Positions 1 through 8,730 of a DNA stretch of 64,000 nt are shown piece after piece; position 1 is the stretch's first letter; each line of letters opens with the position of its first letter. Both the position numbers and the translations under genes were made by a program. The notes under the pieces were generated by a model that worked only from the letters and a program-made list of their open reading frames with translations, had not been told where the DNA came from and ran no database searches. The DNA is taken from the NCBI GenBank assembly GCA_021820525.1, contig JAKADM010000002.1, positions 1 to 64,000 of the forward strand, read 5' to 3'. Source of the DNA: Thermoplasmata archaeon (lineage in GTDB: Archaea > Thermoplasmatota > Thermoplasmata > Thermoplasmatales > Thermoplasmataceae).

Positions 1-308
1 CTAATCTTAAAGTCGACCTCACAGGTCAGCGAATACTGCAGCTGCCTCTCCGACTCTCACGCTACATCGTCATATAGCGTGTTCCTAAGAACTTTTTTCA
101 TTGACATCTTAAAACATTAATCAAATATCGGTCAGCATGAAGGGATTCTATTTTTGATACTATTCACTGCATTTGACAATAGACAGGATAATAAGGTCTA
201 ATTATGAACTGGCAGATATTTCCAGATGCCCCTGAATCATTTCATGAAAAATGGTGCACCCCTAATATATAGAAGAAAACTTTATACTATCAGTGACCAA
301 AGATTCAT
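1..308. other. Left-edge noncoding stretch
   Basis: I see no convincing gene here. The first 90 bases are richer in G and C and may be the tail of something outside the window, but no reading frame could be recognised. A TATA box near the right end serves the following gene pair. Confidence 0.4.
280..289 (+). promoter_or_regulatory. TATA box of the toxin-antitoxin pair
   Basis: CTTTATACTA lies about 25 nt before the ATG at 309. That spacing predicts a leaderless transcript, as for many genes in this window. Confidence 0.45.
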
Positions 309-530
309 ATGGCAGTTTCAACCATACAGGTAAAGGAAGAGACAAAGAAGAGACTACAGTCCATGAAACTGCATCCCAGAGAAACCTATGAAGAAGTAAT
401 TGAAAGGTTAATTGAGGACCTCAGCGAGCTTGATGAGAAGACAATGGTAGAAATTGAAGAATCCAGAAAAGAAATTGAATCCGGTAAATTTGTCACACAT
501 GAACAGCTGAAAAAGGATCTTGGCCTCTAA
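309..530 (+). CDS. Antitoxin of a RelBE-type pair
   Basis: This 73-aa, highly charged protein has an N-terminal strand (residues 3-9, STIQVKE) followed by helices, as in short VapB/RelB-type or ribbon-helix-helix antitoxins. The acidic C-terminal half (EEVIERLIEDL, then EKTMVEIEESRKEIE) would wrap the toxin. Its TAA stop shares one base with the ATG of the next gene, so the two are translationally coupled in the antitoxin-first order usual for such systems. Such antitoxins normally bind their own promoter; the TATA box 25 nt upstream is the likely control point. The assignment rests mainly on the partner gene, because small antitoxins diverge quickly. Confidence 0.75.
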   Translation: MAVSTIQVKEETKKRLQSMKLHPRETYEEVIERLIEDLSELDEKTMVEIEESRKEIESGKFVTHEQLKKDLGL

Positions 531-784
531 TGGTATACAAGATTGTATGGTCCATTTCTGCGGCTAGAGAACTTAAGAACCTTGACAGATCTATTGCAAA
601 GAGAATTTATGAGAAGGTGGATGCCTTATCTCATAACCCAGAACGGTATGTAGAGAAACTCGTTAGATATCCCTATTACAGGCTAAGAATTGGAGATTAT
701 AGAGTTATCCTTGACATTGAGTATGAATCTCTTAGAATATTGATCTTGAAAGTGGGTCATGGAAGCAATGTCTACGAAAGATAG
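530..784 (+). CDS. RelE/ParE-family toxin
   Basis: This 84-aa protein has the RelE/ParE fold pattern. It starts with VYKIVWS and a helix AARELKNLDRSIAKRIYEKV, and continues to the core strands around RLRIGDYRVILDIE and LRILILKVGHGSNVYER. The RxGDYRV segment and the C-terminal arginine are family hallmarks. RelE toxins cut mRNA on the ribosome, while ParE toxins poison gyrase; the sequence alone does not separate them, although the ILKVGHGSNVYER end favours RelE. The start overlaps the antitoxin stop by one base. The pair stands alone, with 537 noncoding bases after it. Length is normal and no key residue is obviously missing. Confidence 0.85.
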   Translation: MVYKIVWSISAARELKNLDRSIAKRIYEKVDALSHNPERYVEKLVRYPYYRLRIGDYRVILDIEYESLRILILKVGHGSNVYER

Positions 785-1321
785 ATCTTAATTTTGGCAT
801 TCGCTTAAATCATTATTCAAAGTCCAACCAGTTCTAACCAGGACTGCCATTCTTGAGCAGAATAAAGAAATATATATGATGGAAGTTACCAGTAGATATT
901 TCCTCTATGACCCAGGGAACTGCCAATTACAATTTTTTCACTTTCTTCAATGTGCGCATTTACCCTGTATTCAGCGATTCCAACCTGTACTCAGCCCTTC
1001 CAACAAGTCTAAAAATTACCTGTGTGAATCGGTTATCATTTTCCCTATTTTCTAAGCGACTCCAGTGACTTCAGTAAATATATGACCTGGAAGCTGGAAA
1101 AAAGATTCCTCTGAATATTCAATTTGAAATACCAATTACAGAATTATGGATAATTGAATTTATTAAGAAAATAATCTCTGGTATCAAATTGTCACAATAT
1201 GCATTTATAATATCCCATATCCATGAAATATGAAGTTTTAATTTTTTTATTATGCATTAAAAATTCATACCTATTTATAATCCGGAAAAGGTATAAATAT
1301 TTCAATATCTAATATATAATC
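785..1321. other. Intergenic region with a 20-bp tandem repeat
   Basis: No intact gene is visible. Positions 964-983 and 984-1003 form a direct tandem repeat of 20 bp with 17 identities. On the minus strand, around 895-1000, a short frame begins VGIAEYRVNAHIEESEK and is weakly reminiscent of the start of CheD deamidases. It is closed by stops and is at best a decayed fragment. The right end carries the promoter of the following ligase gene. Confidence 0.4.
1290..1300 (+). promoter_or_regulatory. TATA box of the acyl-CoA ligase gene
   Basis: GGTATAAATAT is centred about 26 nt before the ATG at 1322. This predicts transcription starting at or just before the start codon. Confidence 0.6.
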
Positions 1322-2980
1322 ATGCAGGAAAAGGTATGGCTTAAGAAATGGAATCATAATGTGACGCACTCTCTGGATTATCCCAGAATATCTGTGGACA
1401 AACTTCTTCAGAAGAGTGCCGAGTGGTATCCTGACAAGACTGCAATAATATTCTATGGAACCAGGATTGATTACACCACAGCCTGGAGATATGCCAGAGG
1501 CCTTTCAGCTTTTCTGAAAAAAATTGGAATAAGAAAGGGTGACAGGATAGGCATATCCATGCAGAATTCCCCCCACTGGATCATATCCTACTTCGGAATC
1601 ATTAATTCTGGTGCAATTGTGGTATTGCTCAACCCCATGCTTAAGGAGGAGGAACTGGAGAATATAATAAGAGACAGCGGACTGAATACCATTGTGACAA
1701 CAAATGACCTCCTTGGGAGGATTGGTGGAGTTGCCTCGAGAATGAATGTAAGGGTCATCTCAGGCAATATAAGATTCTTTCTTCCAGAGAAGGCTAATAT
1801 TTCTGTTCCACCAGGAATAGATGGGGAGTATGCAGGGGAAAGCGCCATATCCTGGGAGGAAGCGGTAAAAACAGAGCCAGTGAATGAAGATATCCATATG
1901 GGCAGTGAGGAATCTGCAATGATTGCCTATACATCAGGCACAACAGCAGTTCCAAAGGGATGTGTACATACTCACAGGTCTATAATAGCGAATGCAATGG
2001 CCTCTGCCTACTGGAGAGGTGAAACTCCTGCTGCCATTGAGCTTGGAACAGCCCCATTCTTCCATGTGACCGGACTTTCCTTCTCTGTCCTTGGTCCAAT
2101 TTATGAGAGTGGTACAGTCATACCCCTTTACAGATGGGACAGGCAGGCAGCAGTGGAAAGCATTGAAAAATTCAGGGTAACCCACTGGGTTGCAGTGCCC
2201 ACAATGATCGCAGACCTTCTTGCAATGCCTGATCTTGAAAAACATGATTTTTCATCCCTTACCTTTGTTGGTGGAGGGGGAGCGGCTGTTCCCAAAGCCC
2301 TTCTTGAAAGATTTGAGAAAATTACAGGATTGAATTTTGTGGAGGGATATGGGATGACTGAAATGATGGGGCAGAGCCATGTCAATCCAGCAGCCTGGCG
2401 TAAACCTGGGAGCATAGGAATACCTCAATTCGGTGTGGATGCAAAGATCATAGATCCTGAAACGCTTAAGGAATTGCCACCCGGTGAGACTGGAGAGATT
2501 ATATTTACGGGACCGTCTATTTTCAGCGGCTATTATGGAAAGGAGAAAGAAACTCAGGAAGCATTCATAGAAATCGATGGAAAAAGATATGTGAGGAGTG
2601 GAGACATTGGTTTCATGGATGATGATGGTTTCTTCTTTGTGGTGGATAGGCTAAAGAGGATGATCAACCGTTCAGGATTCAAAGTATGGCCCCTTGAGGT
2701 TGAAAACGTTATATACAGAATTCCAGAGGTTAAGGAATGCTGTGTGATCTCTACTAAAGACAGCAGGGTCGGAGAAGAGGTAAAGGCATATGTTGTATTG
2801 AAGCCTGGCTACGAAGGAAAGATTTCCAGGGAGTATATAATAAAATACTGCAAGGAGAATCTGGCAGATTATAAATATCCAAGAATTGTGGAGTTTGTTG
2901 ATAACATACCAAAGACAGGATCAGGAAAAATAGACTGGAGAAAACTCCAGGAAATTGAAAATCAAAGGGGGAAGCAATAA
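1322..2980 (+). CDS. AMP-forming acyl-CoA synthetase
   Basis: The protein (552 aa) belongs to the ANL superfamily, which activates a carboxylic acid to an acyl-adenylate and then to the CoA thioester. The P-loop YTSGTTAVPKG is near residue 203, GYGMTE near 342 and SGDIGFMDDDGFFF near 426. The hinge and A8 motif (DRLKRMINRSGFKVWP) is near 443, and the catalytic lysine motif GSGKIDW is near 535, so all key motifs are present. Length is typical of medium/long-chain fatty-acyl or aryl-CoA ligases; the chain length of the substrate cannot be read from the sequence. The start at 1322 is supported by the TATA box 26 nt upstream. It is transcribed alone, convergent with the flavoprotein gene that follows. 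Together with the second ligase, crotonases and the EtfD-like protein it suggests fatty-acid or organic-acid catabolism. Confidence 0.9.
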   Translation: MQEKVWLKKWNHNVTHSLDYPRISVDKLLQKSAEWYPDKTAIIFYGTRIDYTTAWRYARGLSAFLKKIGIRKGDRIGISMQNSPHWIISYFGIINSGAIVVLLNPMLKEEELENIIRDSGLNTIVTTNDLLGRIGGVASRMNVRVISGNIRFFLPEKANISVPPGIDGEYAGESAISWEEAVKTEPVNEDIHMGSEESAMIAYTSGTTAVPKGCVHTHRSIIANAMASAYWRGETPAAIELGTAPFFHVTGLSFSVLGPIYESGTVIPLYRWDRQAAVESIEKFRVTHWVAVPTMIADLLAMPDLEKHDFSSLTFVGGGGAAVPKALLERFEKITGLNFVEGYGMTEMMGQSHVNPAAWRKPGSIGIPQFGVDAKIIDPETLKELPPGETGEIIFTGPSIFSGYYGKEKETQEAFIEIDGKRYVRSGDIGFMDDDGFFFVVDRLKRMINRSGFKVWPLEVENVIYRIPEVKECCVISTKDSRVGEEVKAYVVLKPGYEGKISREYIIKYCKENLADYKYPRIVEFVDNIPKTGSGKIDWRKLQEIENQRGKQ

Positions 2981-3064
2981 AAAATAATTTTGCTTTCCTG
3001 GAAAACCTGGGGCCATCACCGATCCATACCTGCTGCTTCTTGTATGTTCCAGATTGTACTATTT

Positions 3065-4519
3065 TTATTCCAGTTTGTTGCTGACACCACTTGAGAACAG
3101 AGCAAGGTTCTTGCTTCCACTATAATCATAGCTGCGGTATAGTTCAATTATGCTTGCCTCTATGGAACCCTCGGCATGTATCATTGCGGATGTGAACAGG
3201 GCCCCATAGGACGATATTATATCTCTCACAGTTGAAATGAGTTTTATTCTCTCCTCTGTTTTTTCAGGCATTGCCCCTGCAAGATACTTCAGGAGAAGCT
3301 TACGTTCTTCTGGATTTTCAATGTCATCATTGTGTGGAAGTGTGGAAGACAGTCCGCCTGCAATGTCCACAAGATTTTTCACAGAGTTAAGGTAGTTCTC
3401 ATTGGCAAAGAGCTTTCCCACATTAGTATATATTCTGTTTGGCACATAAATGCCACTTGCAGGATCGTTCTCTGCATAATCTGATGCTCCATTGCCTGCA
3501 AGTCTCAGGGTTTCCTTATATGTTATTAAATTTACCACATTTCTCCTTATATTGGATGCTTCCGATGTTCCGTTATGTTCAGCAAGAAGTTTTCCAAGAC
3601 CAAGATAAAGATCAGCCATGGCCGCCCTGTAGGCTATGGCCGTATATCTGTGGTATGTGGGGAACATGCCCGCAAGAATACCTGCATATTTCCATTCCCC
3701 TGCAAGAAATACCCTGTTCCATGGCACAAAGACGTTTTCAAATATGGTTAATGTTTCATTTTCCGCATTGTTATTACCCATCACAGATGAAGGATCGTTC
3801 ATCGCACCTTCCACCTCGGTCATTGGCCTTGAAATCAATGTGACCCCTTTAGTATTGGGTGGAATGGCAAAGGCCACTGCATAATCCCTATCCCCTTCTG
3901 TCATATTTCTTGTGGGAATCACAATAATTTCATTGCTTGCAACTGACTGAGTTGTATGGGATTTTGCTCCGCTTACAATAATTCCATCATCCCTTCTTTC
4001 CACAATCCTCACATACATATCAGGATCGATCTGTTCTCCTGGCCTTTTTGTCCTCTGACCCTTTACGTCTGTCTGTGCAACCGAAAGCGCCAGATCCTTT
4101 TTAACCACATCTTCGTAGAATGATCTTATGCGAGAACTGTATTCTGTTCCATGCTGAGCATCCACTACCTTTGAAACAAGCATGAGGGCAAAGATTGCGT
4201 CTGAACCTATTGCCTTGACAATATTGAACATGCCCCTTCCCATTCTTGTGGTCTCATAAATAAGATTAAACCTGTCCTTTAAATCATCAATGGATTTTGG
4301 TATTCTGTAAAAGGAACTTATCTTTCCGTATTTCTGGTCATTGTAGACAAGAAGATCTTCAAATTCAGGATCATTCTGCCATCTGAAAAGGTCAGATGCA
4401 TGGTTGATCGCTACCTTCAGGGCAGGATGAACAGTTATATCTTCCACCAGTTTTCCACGATAAAATATCTTCCTTCCATCCCTGAGGCTTTCCTTAAATT
4501 CTTGAGCATTTCTTAACAT
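3065..4519 (-). CDS. HpaB / 4-hydroxybutyryl-CoA dehydratase-fold flavoprotein without cysteines
   Basis: This 484-aa protein matches the HpaB/AbfD family along its whole length. Recognisable blocks are GQRTKRPGEQIDPDMYVRI, GAKSHTTQSVASNEIIVIP and FENVFVPWNRVFLAGEW. The family includes FAD-dependent 4-hydroxyphenylacetate 3-monooxygenases and the [4Fe-4S]-FAD enzyme 4-hydroxybutyryl-CoA dehydratase/vinylacetyl-CoA isomerase. In the latter the cluster is held by three Cys and one His. Here the histidine region (YHRYTAIAY) is present but the paired Cys is Tyr, and the protein contains no cysteine at all, so a cluster of that kind is impossible. It is therefore more likely a monooxygenase or a cluster-free isomerase; the substrate is unknown. 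It sits between two acyl-CoA ligase genes, which fits a CoA-linked or aromatic acid substrate. Confidence 0.8.
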   Translation of the reverse strand: MLRNAQEFKESLRDGRKIFYRGKLVEDITVHPALKVAINHASDLFRWQNDPEFEDLLVYNDQKYGKISSFYRIPKSIDDLKDRFNLIYETTRMGRGMFNIVKAIGSDAIFALMLVSKVVDAQHGTEYSSRIRSFYEDVVKKDLALSVAQTDVKGQRTKRPGEQIDPDMYVRIVERRDDGIIVSGAKSHTTQSVASNEIIVIPTRNMTEGDRDYAVAFAIPPNTKGVTLISRPMTEVEGAMNDPSSVMGNNNAENETLTIFENVFVPWNRVFLAGEWKYAGILAGMFPTYHRYTAIAYRAAMADLYLGLGKLLAEHNGTSEASNIRRNVVNLITYKETLRLAGNGASDYAENDPASGIYVPNRIYTNVGKLFANENYLNSVKNLVDIAGGLSSTLPHNDDIENPEERKLLLKYLAGAMPEKTEERIKLISTVRDIISSYGALFTSAMIHAEGSIEASIIELYRSYDYSGSKNLALFSSGVSNKLE

Positions 4520-4658
4520 AATTTAAAAACATGAGACCTGTCTTAATAAAGATTCCCAGCCTCAAATACTTCTTTCCATAAGATGCGACGTATCAATGAT
4601 ATCCATTAAAAATAATCAGTCATTTTTATGAAAATAATCTTAAAATGTTTTTTTATGA

Positions 4659-6344
4659 TTAAGATCCTGCACCTTTTTTCCTTTCTGAAATTTTCTTTGA
4701 AATGTATTCAGTCATTTTGGCTGCCCCCCGTATATCCATATTTCTGATCCTGTATTTTTCAGTCCTCCCGGTTGGTGTCTTTGGAAGAGAATCCATGAAC
4801 ATTATGTAGTTGGGTATCCAGTAGGCAGGCATATTTTCAACGCAGTAATCAATCACATCCTCTGCCTTCAATTGGCCTGACAGAGGAACAATTGCAGCCA
4901 TAACCTCCTCATCCCCAGATTCCATTTTGACAGGAATAACTGCGACATCCCTTATTCCATTATGCTTCAGAAGGATCTGTTCCACCTCAAAGGACGATAT
5001 GTTTTCACCTCTCCTTCTTATGGCATCCTTTGCCCTGTCCACAAAATAGATGTATCCATTTTCATCGTATCTTCCAAGGTCACCAGTGTGAAACCAGAGG
5101 TCTCTGAAGGCATTCAGGGTTTCCCTTTCCATTCCATAGTATTCCTTGAAGGTAACCCATGGAAGCTTTGGCCTGATCAATATTTCTCCAGTTTCCCCTG
5201 CCCTGACCAGCCTGTCATTCTGATCAACAATGGCAACCTCAAAGGGAGGAGCAGGTTTTCCGCAGCTCCCCGGAGGATTTTTTTCCCTGATTACATCACT
5301 GTACGGTGATGTTACAGGTATGCCTGATTCAGTTCCCCCATAACCACCTGTTATGAATATATGGAATCTTTCCCTGCACATATTCCATATTTCTCCTGAA
5401 GAGTAGGCTATGGCAACAAGTTTTCCATGATTTTTCTCCTTCTCACTTTCCTTCTGTTTTAGAAGTATTTCAAATATTGGCCCTACTGCGTGAAAATGAG
5501 TTATTCCATATCTGGAAATATCTTCCCAAAAATTAACTGGATTTAGTTTTTCCACAAGTACCATGGTTGCGTTGCCCAGCAAGGATGATATTGTTGCAAG
5601 ATCGAGCGCCATAATATGAAACAAAGGGAGATAAACGTAGATCCTGCTCTGAGAGGTTATCCCTCCGGCGTCAATCATATCCATTGCCGTTGCAATGAAC
5701 TGTGCATTGGTTTCTACCACGACCTTTGATTTGCCAGTTGTTCCTGAAGTAAGGATCATTGCAGATGGATCTCCCCATTTTCCATCAAGATCGATTCTTC
5801 TATTACCTGAATTGGATATAATTTCATCATATGTCAGTACAGCCAAATTTTTATTCCTGAACTTTTCCCTGTTGTTACTTCCTATGAGCACAACAGTCCT
5901 TATTTTTTTAAGATTATCTGCAATTTGCAAGAACTGTTCTTCAAGCCTCCAGTCCAGAAAAAGAACACTGACCCCTGGGACATCCAGATTATATGCAAGA
6001 GGATCTTTTATGAATGCCGTATTTACTGTTACGGGAATTGCACCAGATTTTAGTATGGAAAAATAGGATAGGATCCATTCTGGAGAATTGTACGCAAATA
6101 TGCCTATTCTCTCTCCCTTTGATATTCCATGTTCAATGAGTGAACTGGCAATTTTATCGCTCATCTTATCAACATCAGAATAGCTGAATTTCCTTCCGTC
6201 CTGAAACTCCAGCCATATTTTATTTCCATTCTCAACTGCCTTTTGCCTTACAAGATTTCCTATCGAACCATATCTTTCCAGGGCTTCCATATACACGGAT
6301 ATGTCATAAAAACCTTCCTTTTCTGTAGGATCTGGTGGAAACAT
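4659..6344 (-). CDS. AMP-forming acyl-CoA synthetase, second copy
   Basis: This ANL-superfamily ligase has the adenylate motif LTSGTTGKSKVV near residue 196, GGYGGTES near 333, and TGDLGRYDENGYIYFVDRAKD near 420 followed by RRRGENIS. The C-terminal PTGRTEKYRI segment replaces the usual TGKI lysine motif, with K at the expected place. It differs from the ligase at 1322 and is probably for another acid; the RRRGENIS variant recalls caiC-type short/medium-chain or crotonobetaine-like ligases. The start is uncertain. The frame is open back to a TTG at 6428 and has ATGs at 6401 and 6368. I chose 6344 because GAAATATATTTA lies about 29 nt before it, matching the leaderless promoters elsewhere. It lies between the HpaB-like gene and a crotonase, all on the same strand. 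Confidence 0.85.
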   Translation of the reverse strand: MFPPDPTEKEGFYDISVYMEALERYGSIGNLVRQKAVENGNKIWLEFQDGRKFSYSDVDKMSDKIASSLIEHGISKGERIGIFAYNSPEWILSYFSILKSGAIPVTVNTAFIKDPLAYNLDVPGVSVLFLDWRLEEQFLQIADNLKKIRTVVLIGSNNREKFRNKNLAVLTYDEIISNSGNRRIDLDGKWGDPSAMILTSGTTGKSKVVVETNAQFIATAMDMIDAGGITSQSRIYVYLPLFHIMALDLATISSLLGNATMVLVEKLNPVNFWEDISRYGITHFHAVGPIFEILLKQKESEKEKNHGKLVAIAYSSGEIWNMCRERFHIFITGGYGGTESGIPVTSPYSDVIREKNPPGSCGKPAPPFEVAIVDQNDRLVRAGETGEILIRPKLPWVTFKEYYGMERETLNAFRDLWFHTGDLGRYDENGYIYFVDRAKDAIRRRGENISSFEVEQILLKHNGIRDVAVIPVKMESGDEEVMAAIVPLSGQLKAEDVIDYCVENMPAYWIPNYIMFMDSLPKTPTGRTEKYRIRNMDIRGAAKMTEYISKKISERKKGAGS

Positions 6345-6539
6345 GATATTATATGTGAAAGCCTGCATAAATATATTTCCATATGGAGATATTTCTTGCA
6401 TTCTTAATATATTAAAGTGAAGTGACAATAATTTAACTTAAATAAAGTTAAAAAATATGATTTCCGTAAGGATTTGATTCCAGTAAATCCTTAACAATGA
6501 ATTCCCATTTCTGAAACAAATCGTTGAACATTTTGAAAC

Positions 6540-7304
6540 TCATTTCCCATCAATGCTCTTTCCGCCTCTGCCCTTTCCGCCTTCAAACACTTTAGCACCC
6601 TCAAAGGGCACACCACTGTTCAGTATGTAATAGCCGTTCCTCTGCTCGTGCATGATCCCACTATCAAGATCTGTGCTGGAATAAACTGCCTCCCTGTCGC
6701 TTAAAAGGGTGTTTTGTGGATAGGAAGCAATTGTACTGGCCAGCTCCATTGCTCTTTCCATTACCTTGCCAGAAGGCACAACCTCATTTACTATGCCCAT
6801 TCTCAGTGCCTCCTTTGCATCAATGAGATTCCCTGTTGTTATTAGATACAGGGCATTTCCCAATCCAGATATAAGGGGCAATCTTTGAGTACCCCCATCT
6901 ATTAAGGGCACGCCAAACCTTCTCTCGAGAAATCCGAATTTTGCAGTTTCATCGCATATCCTGAAATCTGCCCAGAGAGCAATTTCAAATCCACCGGCAA
7001 CACAGTATCCAGAAATGGCAGCGATTACTGGCTTACCTGGTATCTTTCTTGTCATTCCAAGGGGACCTGCTGGATTCATAGATCTTCTGGAAAGGGCATC
7101 AATATCCTTCAAATCTGCCCCTGCGCAGAAATTTTCTGATGTGGAAGTGATTATGCCAACCTTCAGTGATTGATCTTTTTCAAAAATGTCCCATGCCTCC
7201 TCAAGCTCATTGGCTGTCTTTAAATTTACGGCATTTCTTACATCAGGCCTGTTTAACTTTACTTTGAAAATTCCATCTTGCTTTTCAACGATTATATTTT
7301 CCAT
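6540..7304 (-). CDS. Enoyl-CoA hydratase/isomerase (crotonase family)
   Basis: The protein is about 254 aa and has the crotonase fold. Its N-terminal KLNRPDVRNAVN block is followed by the oxyanion-hole segment ENFCAGADLKDI. The catalytic glutamates known from rat enoyl-CoA hydratase correspond here to GGFEIAL near residue 102 and FLERRFG near 122, so both acids are kept. The PGAGG loop is replaced by LIDGGTQRLP. This suggests a hydratase or isomerase with an altered substrate pocket. I placed the start at the ATG at 7304, because an AATATAT box lies about 26 nt upstream and an alternative ATG at 7328 falls inside that box. It is upstream of the second acyl-CoA ligase on the same strand, with a gap of over 100 nt, so a common transcript is possible but not shown. 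Confidence 0.88.
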   Translation of the reverse strand: MENIIVEKQDGIFKVKLNRPDVRNAVNLKTANELEEAWDIFEKDQSLKVGIITSTSENFCAGADLKDIDALSRRSMNPAGPLGMTRKIPGKPVIAAISGYCVAGGFEIALWADFRICDETAKFGFLERRFGVPLIDGGTQRLPLISGLGNALYLITTGNLIDAKEALRMGIVNEVVPSGKVMERAMELASTIASYPQNTLLSDREAVYSSTDLDSGIMHEQRNGYYILNSGVPFEGAKVFEGGKGRGGKSIDGK

Positions 7305-7836
7305 GATAATCCCATATCCTATTTGCATATATTTTTTAAATTTTATCTGTAAAAAATTGTTGCTTCAGACCACACTGAAAAAATAAAAATGCTAAGCACA
7401 TATGGATTACTTTGACCCAATTCTTCTGCACATTTCCATATTTTTTGAGGAGATATAAAATCGGAATGTTATGATTGTCAATGACTTTTATATGGTTTCT
7501 TAAAAAGGGATGAAAACAACCATAACTTGGAGAACAGATAGATGCATAGTTCAATATAATTTTAAGAAAACTCTGAAATGATTTGCCTAACTATTTGGAA
7601 TATTTTAACCGGTTCTGTCATTTATTGATAAGGTATGTGACTTATGAAAGAGAGTAAATGGGATTAAAATCAGGTCTATATGAGCCTAAAAAATATTATT
7701 CCCTGTGCAGCCTGAAACTATAATAATCTAACAGTATATCTTGAAAATTGTTTTAGTTAAAATAAACATAAAAACAATCCATATTATAAACAAAAAAACC
7801 TTTAAGCAAAAAACAATTCAATCATATGGTGCTTTA
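7305..7836. other. AT-rich intergenic region
   Basis: Two divergent promoters are expected here, for the crotonase gene on the left and the small membrane protein on the right. No conserved coding frame is visible; the short frames on both strands are rich in Phe, Ile, Lys and Asn as expected of random AT-rich DNA. Confidence 0.4.
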
Positions 7837-8286
7837 ATGGAGAGCGAAACACGCAGAAACATAATGACCAGAAGGTTAAAAATCTGGCTCATGCTTATTG
7901 CCATAGCATTTGCAGATGCTCTGGTTCTTTTTTCTGTGATGTATTTTGTACCATCCAACTCCCCATTTTATACGCCTCTTTACTATGTTGTGGATGGACT
8001 TACAACTGCAGCTGTTCTCATTGCATTTCAAACCATAAGAACAAGAGCAGGATACGGTAAGTATAAAAAAATTACTCCTTCAGGGGGAGGAACTTTCAGC
8101 CTTTTGCTTGCTGATGAAAGCCCTGAGGATTATAAACAGAGAGTAAGAGAGGCATCGGATATGTACATTCAGGGAAAAATAAACAGCGAAGATCAGTTTT
8201 TTTCCATAATTGGACAGCGCACAGAAAAGGAGGAAAAGATTTTTAGTGCATTGAAGAAAATCAAGGAGGAGATTGGGAAAATTTGA
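7837..8286 (+). CDS. Small membrane protein of unknown function
   Basis: This is a 149-aa protein with two predicted membrane segments, about residues 14-36 (IWLMLIAIAFADALVLF) and 45-66 (PLYYVVDGLTTAAVLIAF). A charged cytoplasmic tail follows, ending EKEEKIFSALKKIKEEIGKI, which could form a short amphipathic or coiled helix. The frame is open to a TTG at 7741, but the first 32 residues of that longer form look like translated AT-rich spacer. I chose the ATG at 7837, followed by the basic segment ETRRNIMTRRLK that fits a positive-inside anchor. I do not recognise the family. It stands alone between long noncoding stretches. Confidence 0.6.
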   Translation: MESETRRNIMTRRLKIWLMLIAIAFADALVLFSVMYFVPSNSPFYTPLYYVVDGLTTAAVLIAFQTIRTRAGYGKYKKITPSGGGTFSLLLADESPEDYKQRVREASDMYIQGKINSEDQFFSIIGQRTEKEEKIFSALKKIKEEIGKI

Positions 8287-8730
8287 AATCTTAACATAAA
8301 AAAACAGGGTATTTATCTTAAAAATAGTTAAGTAAGTGTTAAACAGAAATGTTTTATTGATTCTGTGTAAATGGACATTAATATAATAAAGAAACGCCAA
8401 TGCATAATTTAACATAAAAGGCATATCTGCTATGAATTTTTGAGAAAGATTTAAGGTATTATTCATAAACTCTATGGGAATCTATTACTGAATTGGCTTT
8501 TCAGTTTAACTTCCTAATTTATATGACTCTTCGTGTTAATCCAATTAACTCCTTAATTGTAAACCTCATAAATTCCACTTTTCTTTTAAAATCTCCTCCA
8601 AAGTTATTTTTCGGCAGTGTTATTCATAAGGACATCTTTTTAATGGAATTTATCCAATAATCTGGAAATAGGTAAGCGGCTCTTAACAAATTCTCAATCT
8701 TTTCTTTCAACTTTTTCTAATAAAAATTGT
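8287..8730. other. AT-rich intergenic region
   Basis: About 440 bases without a convincing gene. A minus-strand frame covers part of it and the end of the preceding gene, but its composition (runs of Phe, Tyr, Leu, Asn) is that of translated AT-rich DNA. Confidence 0.4.

Noticed and set aside
7336-7554. 72-codon minus-strand frame
   Set aside because: AT-rich spacer between divergent promoters; composition (Phe, Ile, Asn, Lys) is that of random sequence, and no start signal is present.
8080-8466. 128-codon minus-strand frame overlapping the membrane protein gene
   Set aside because: It is mostly the antisense of the gene at 7837 and low-complexity AT DNA.
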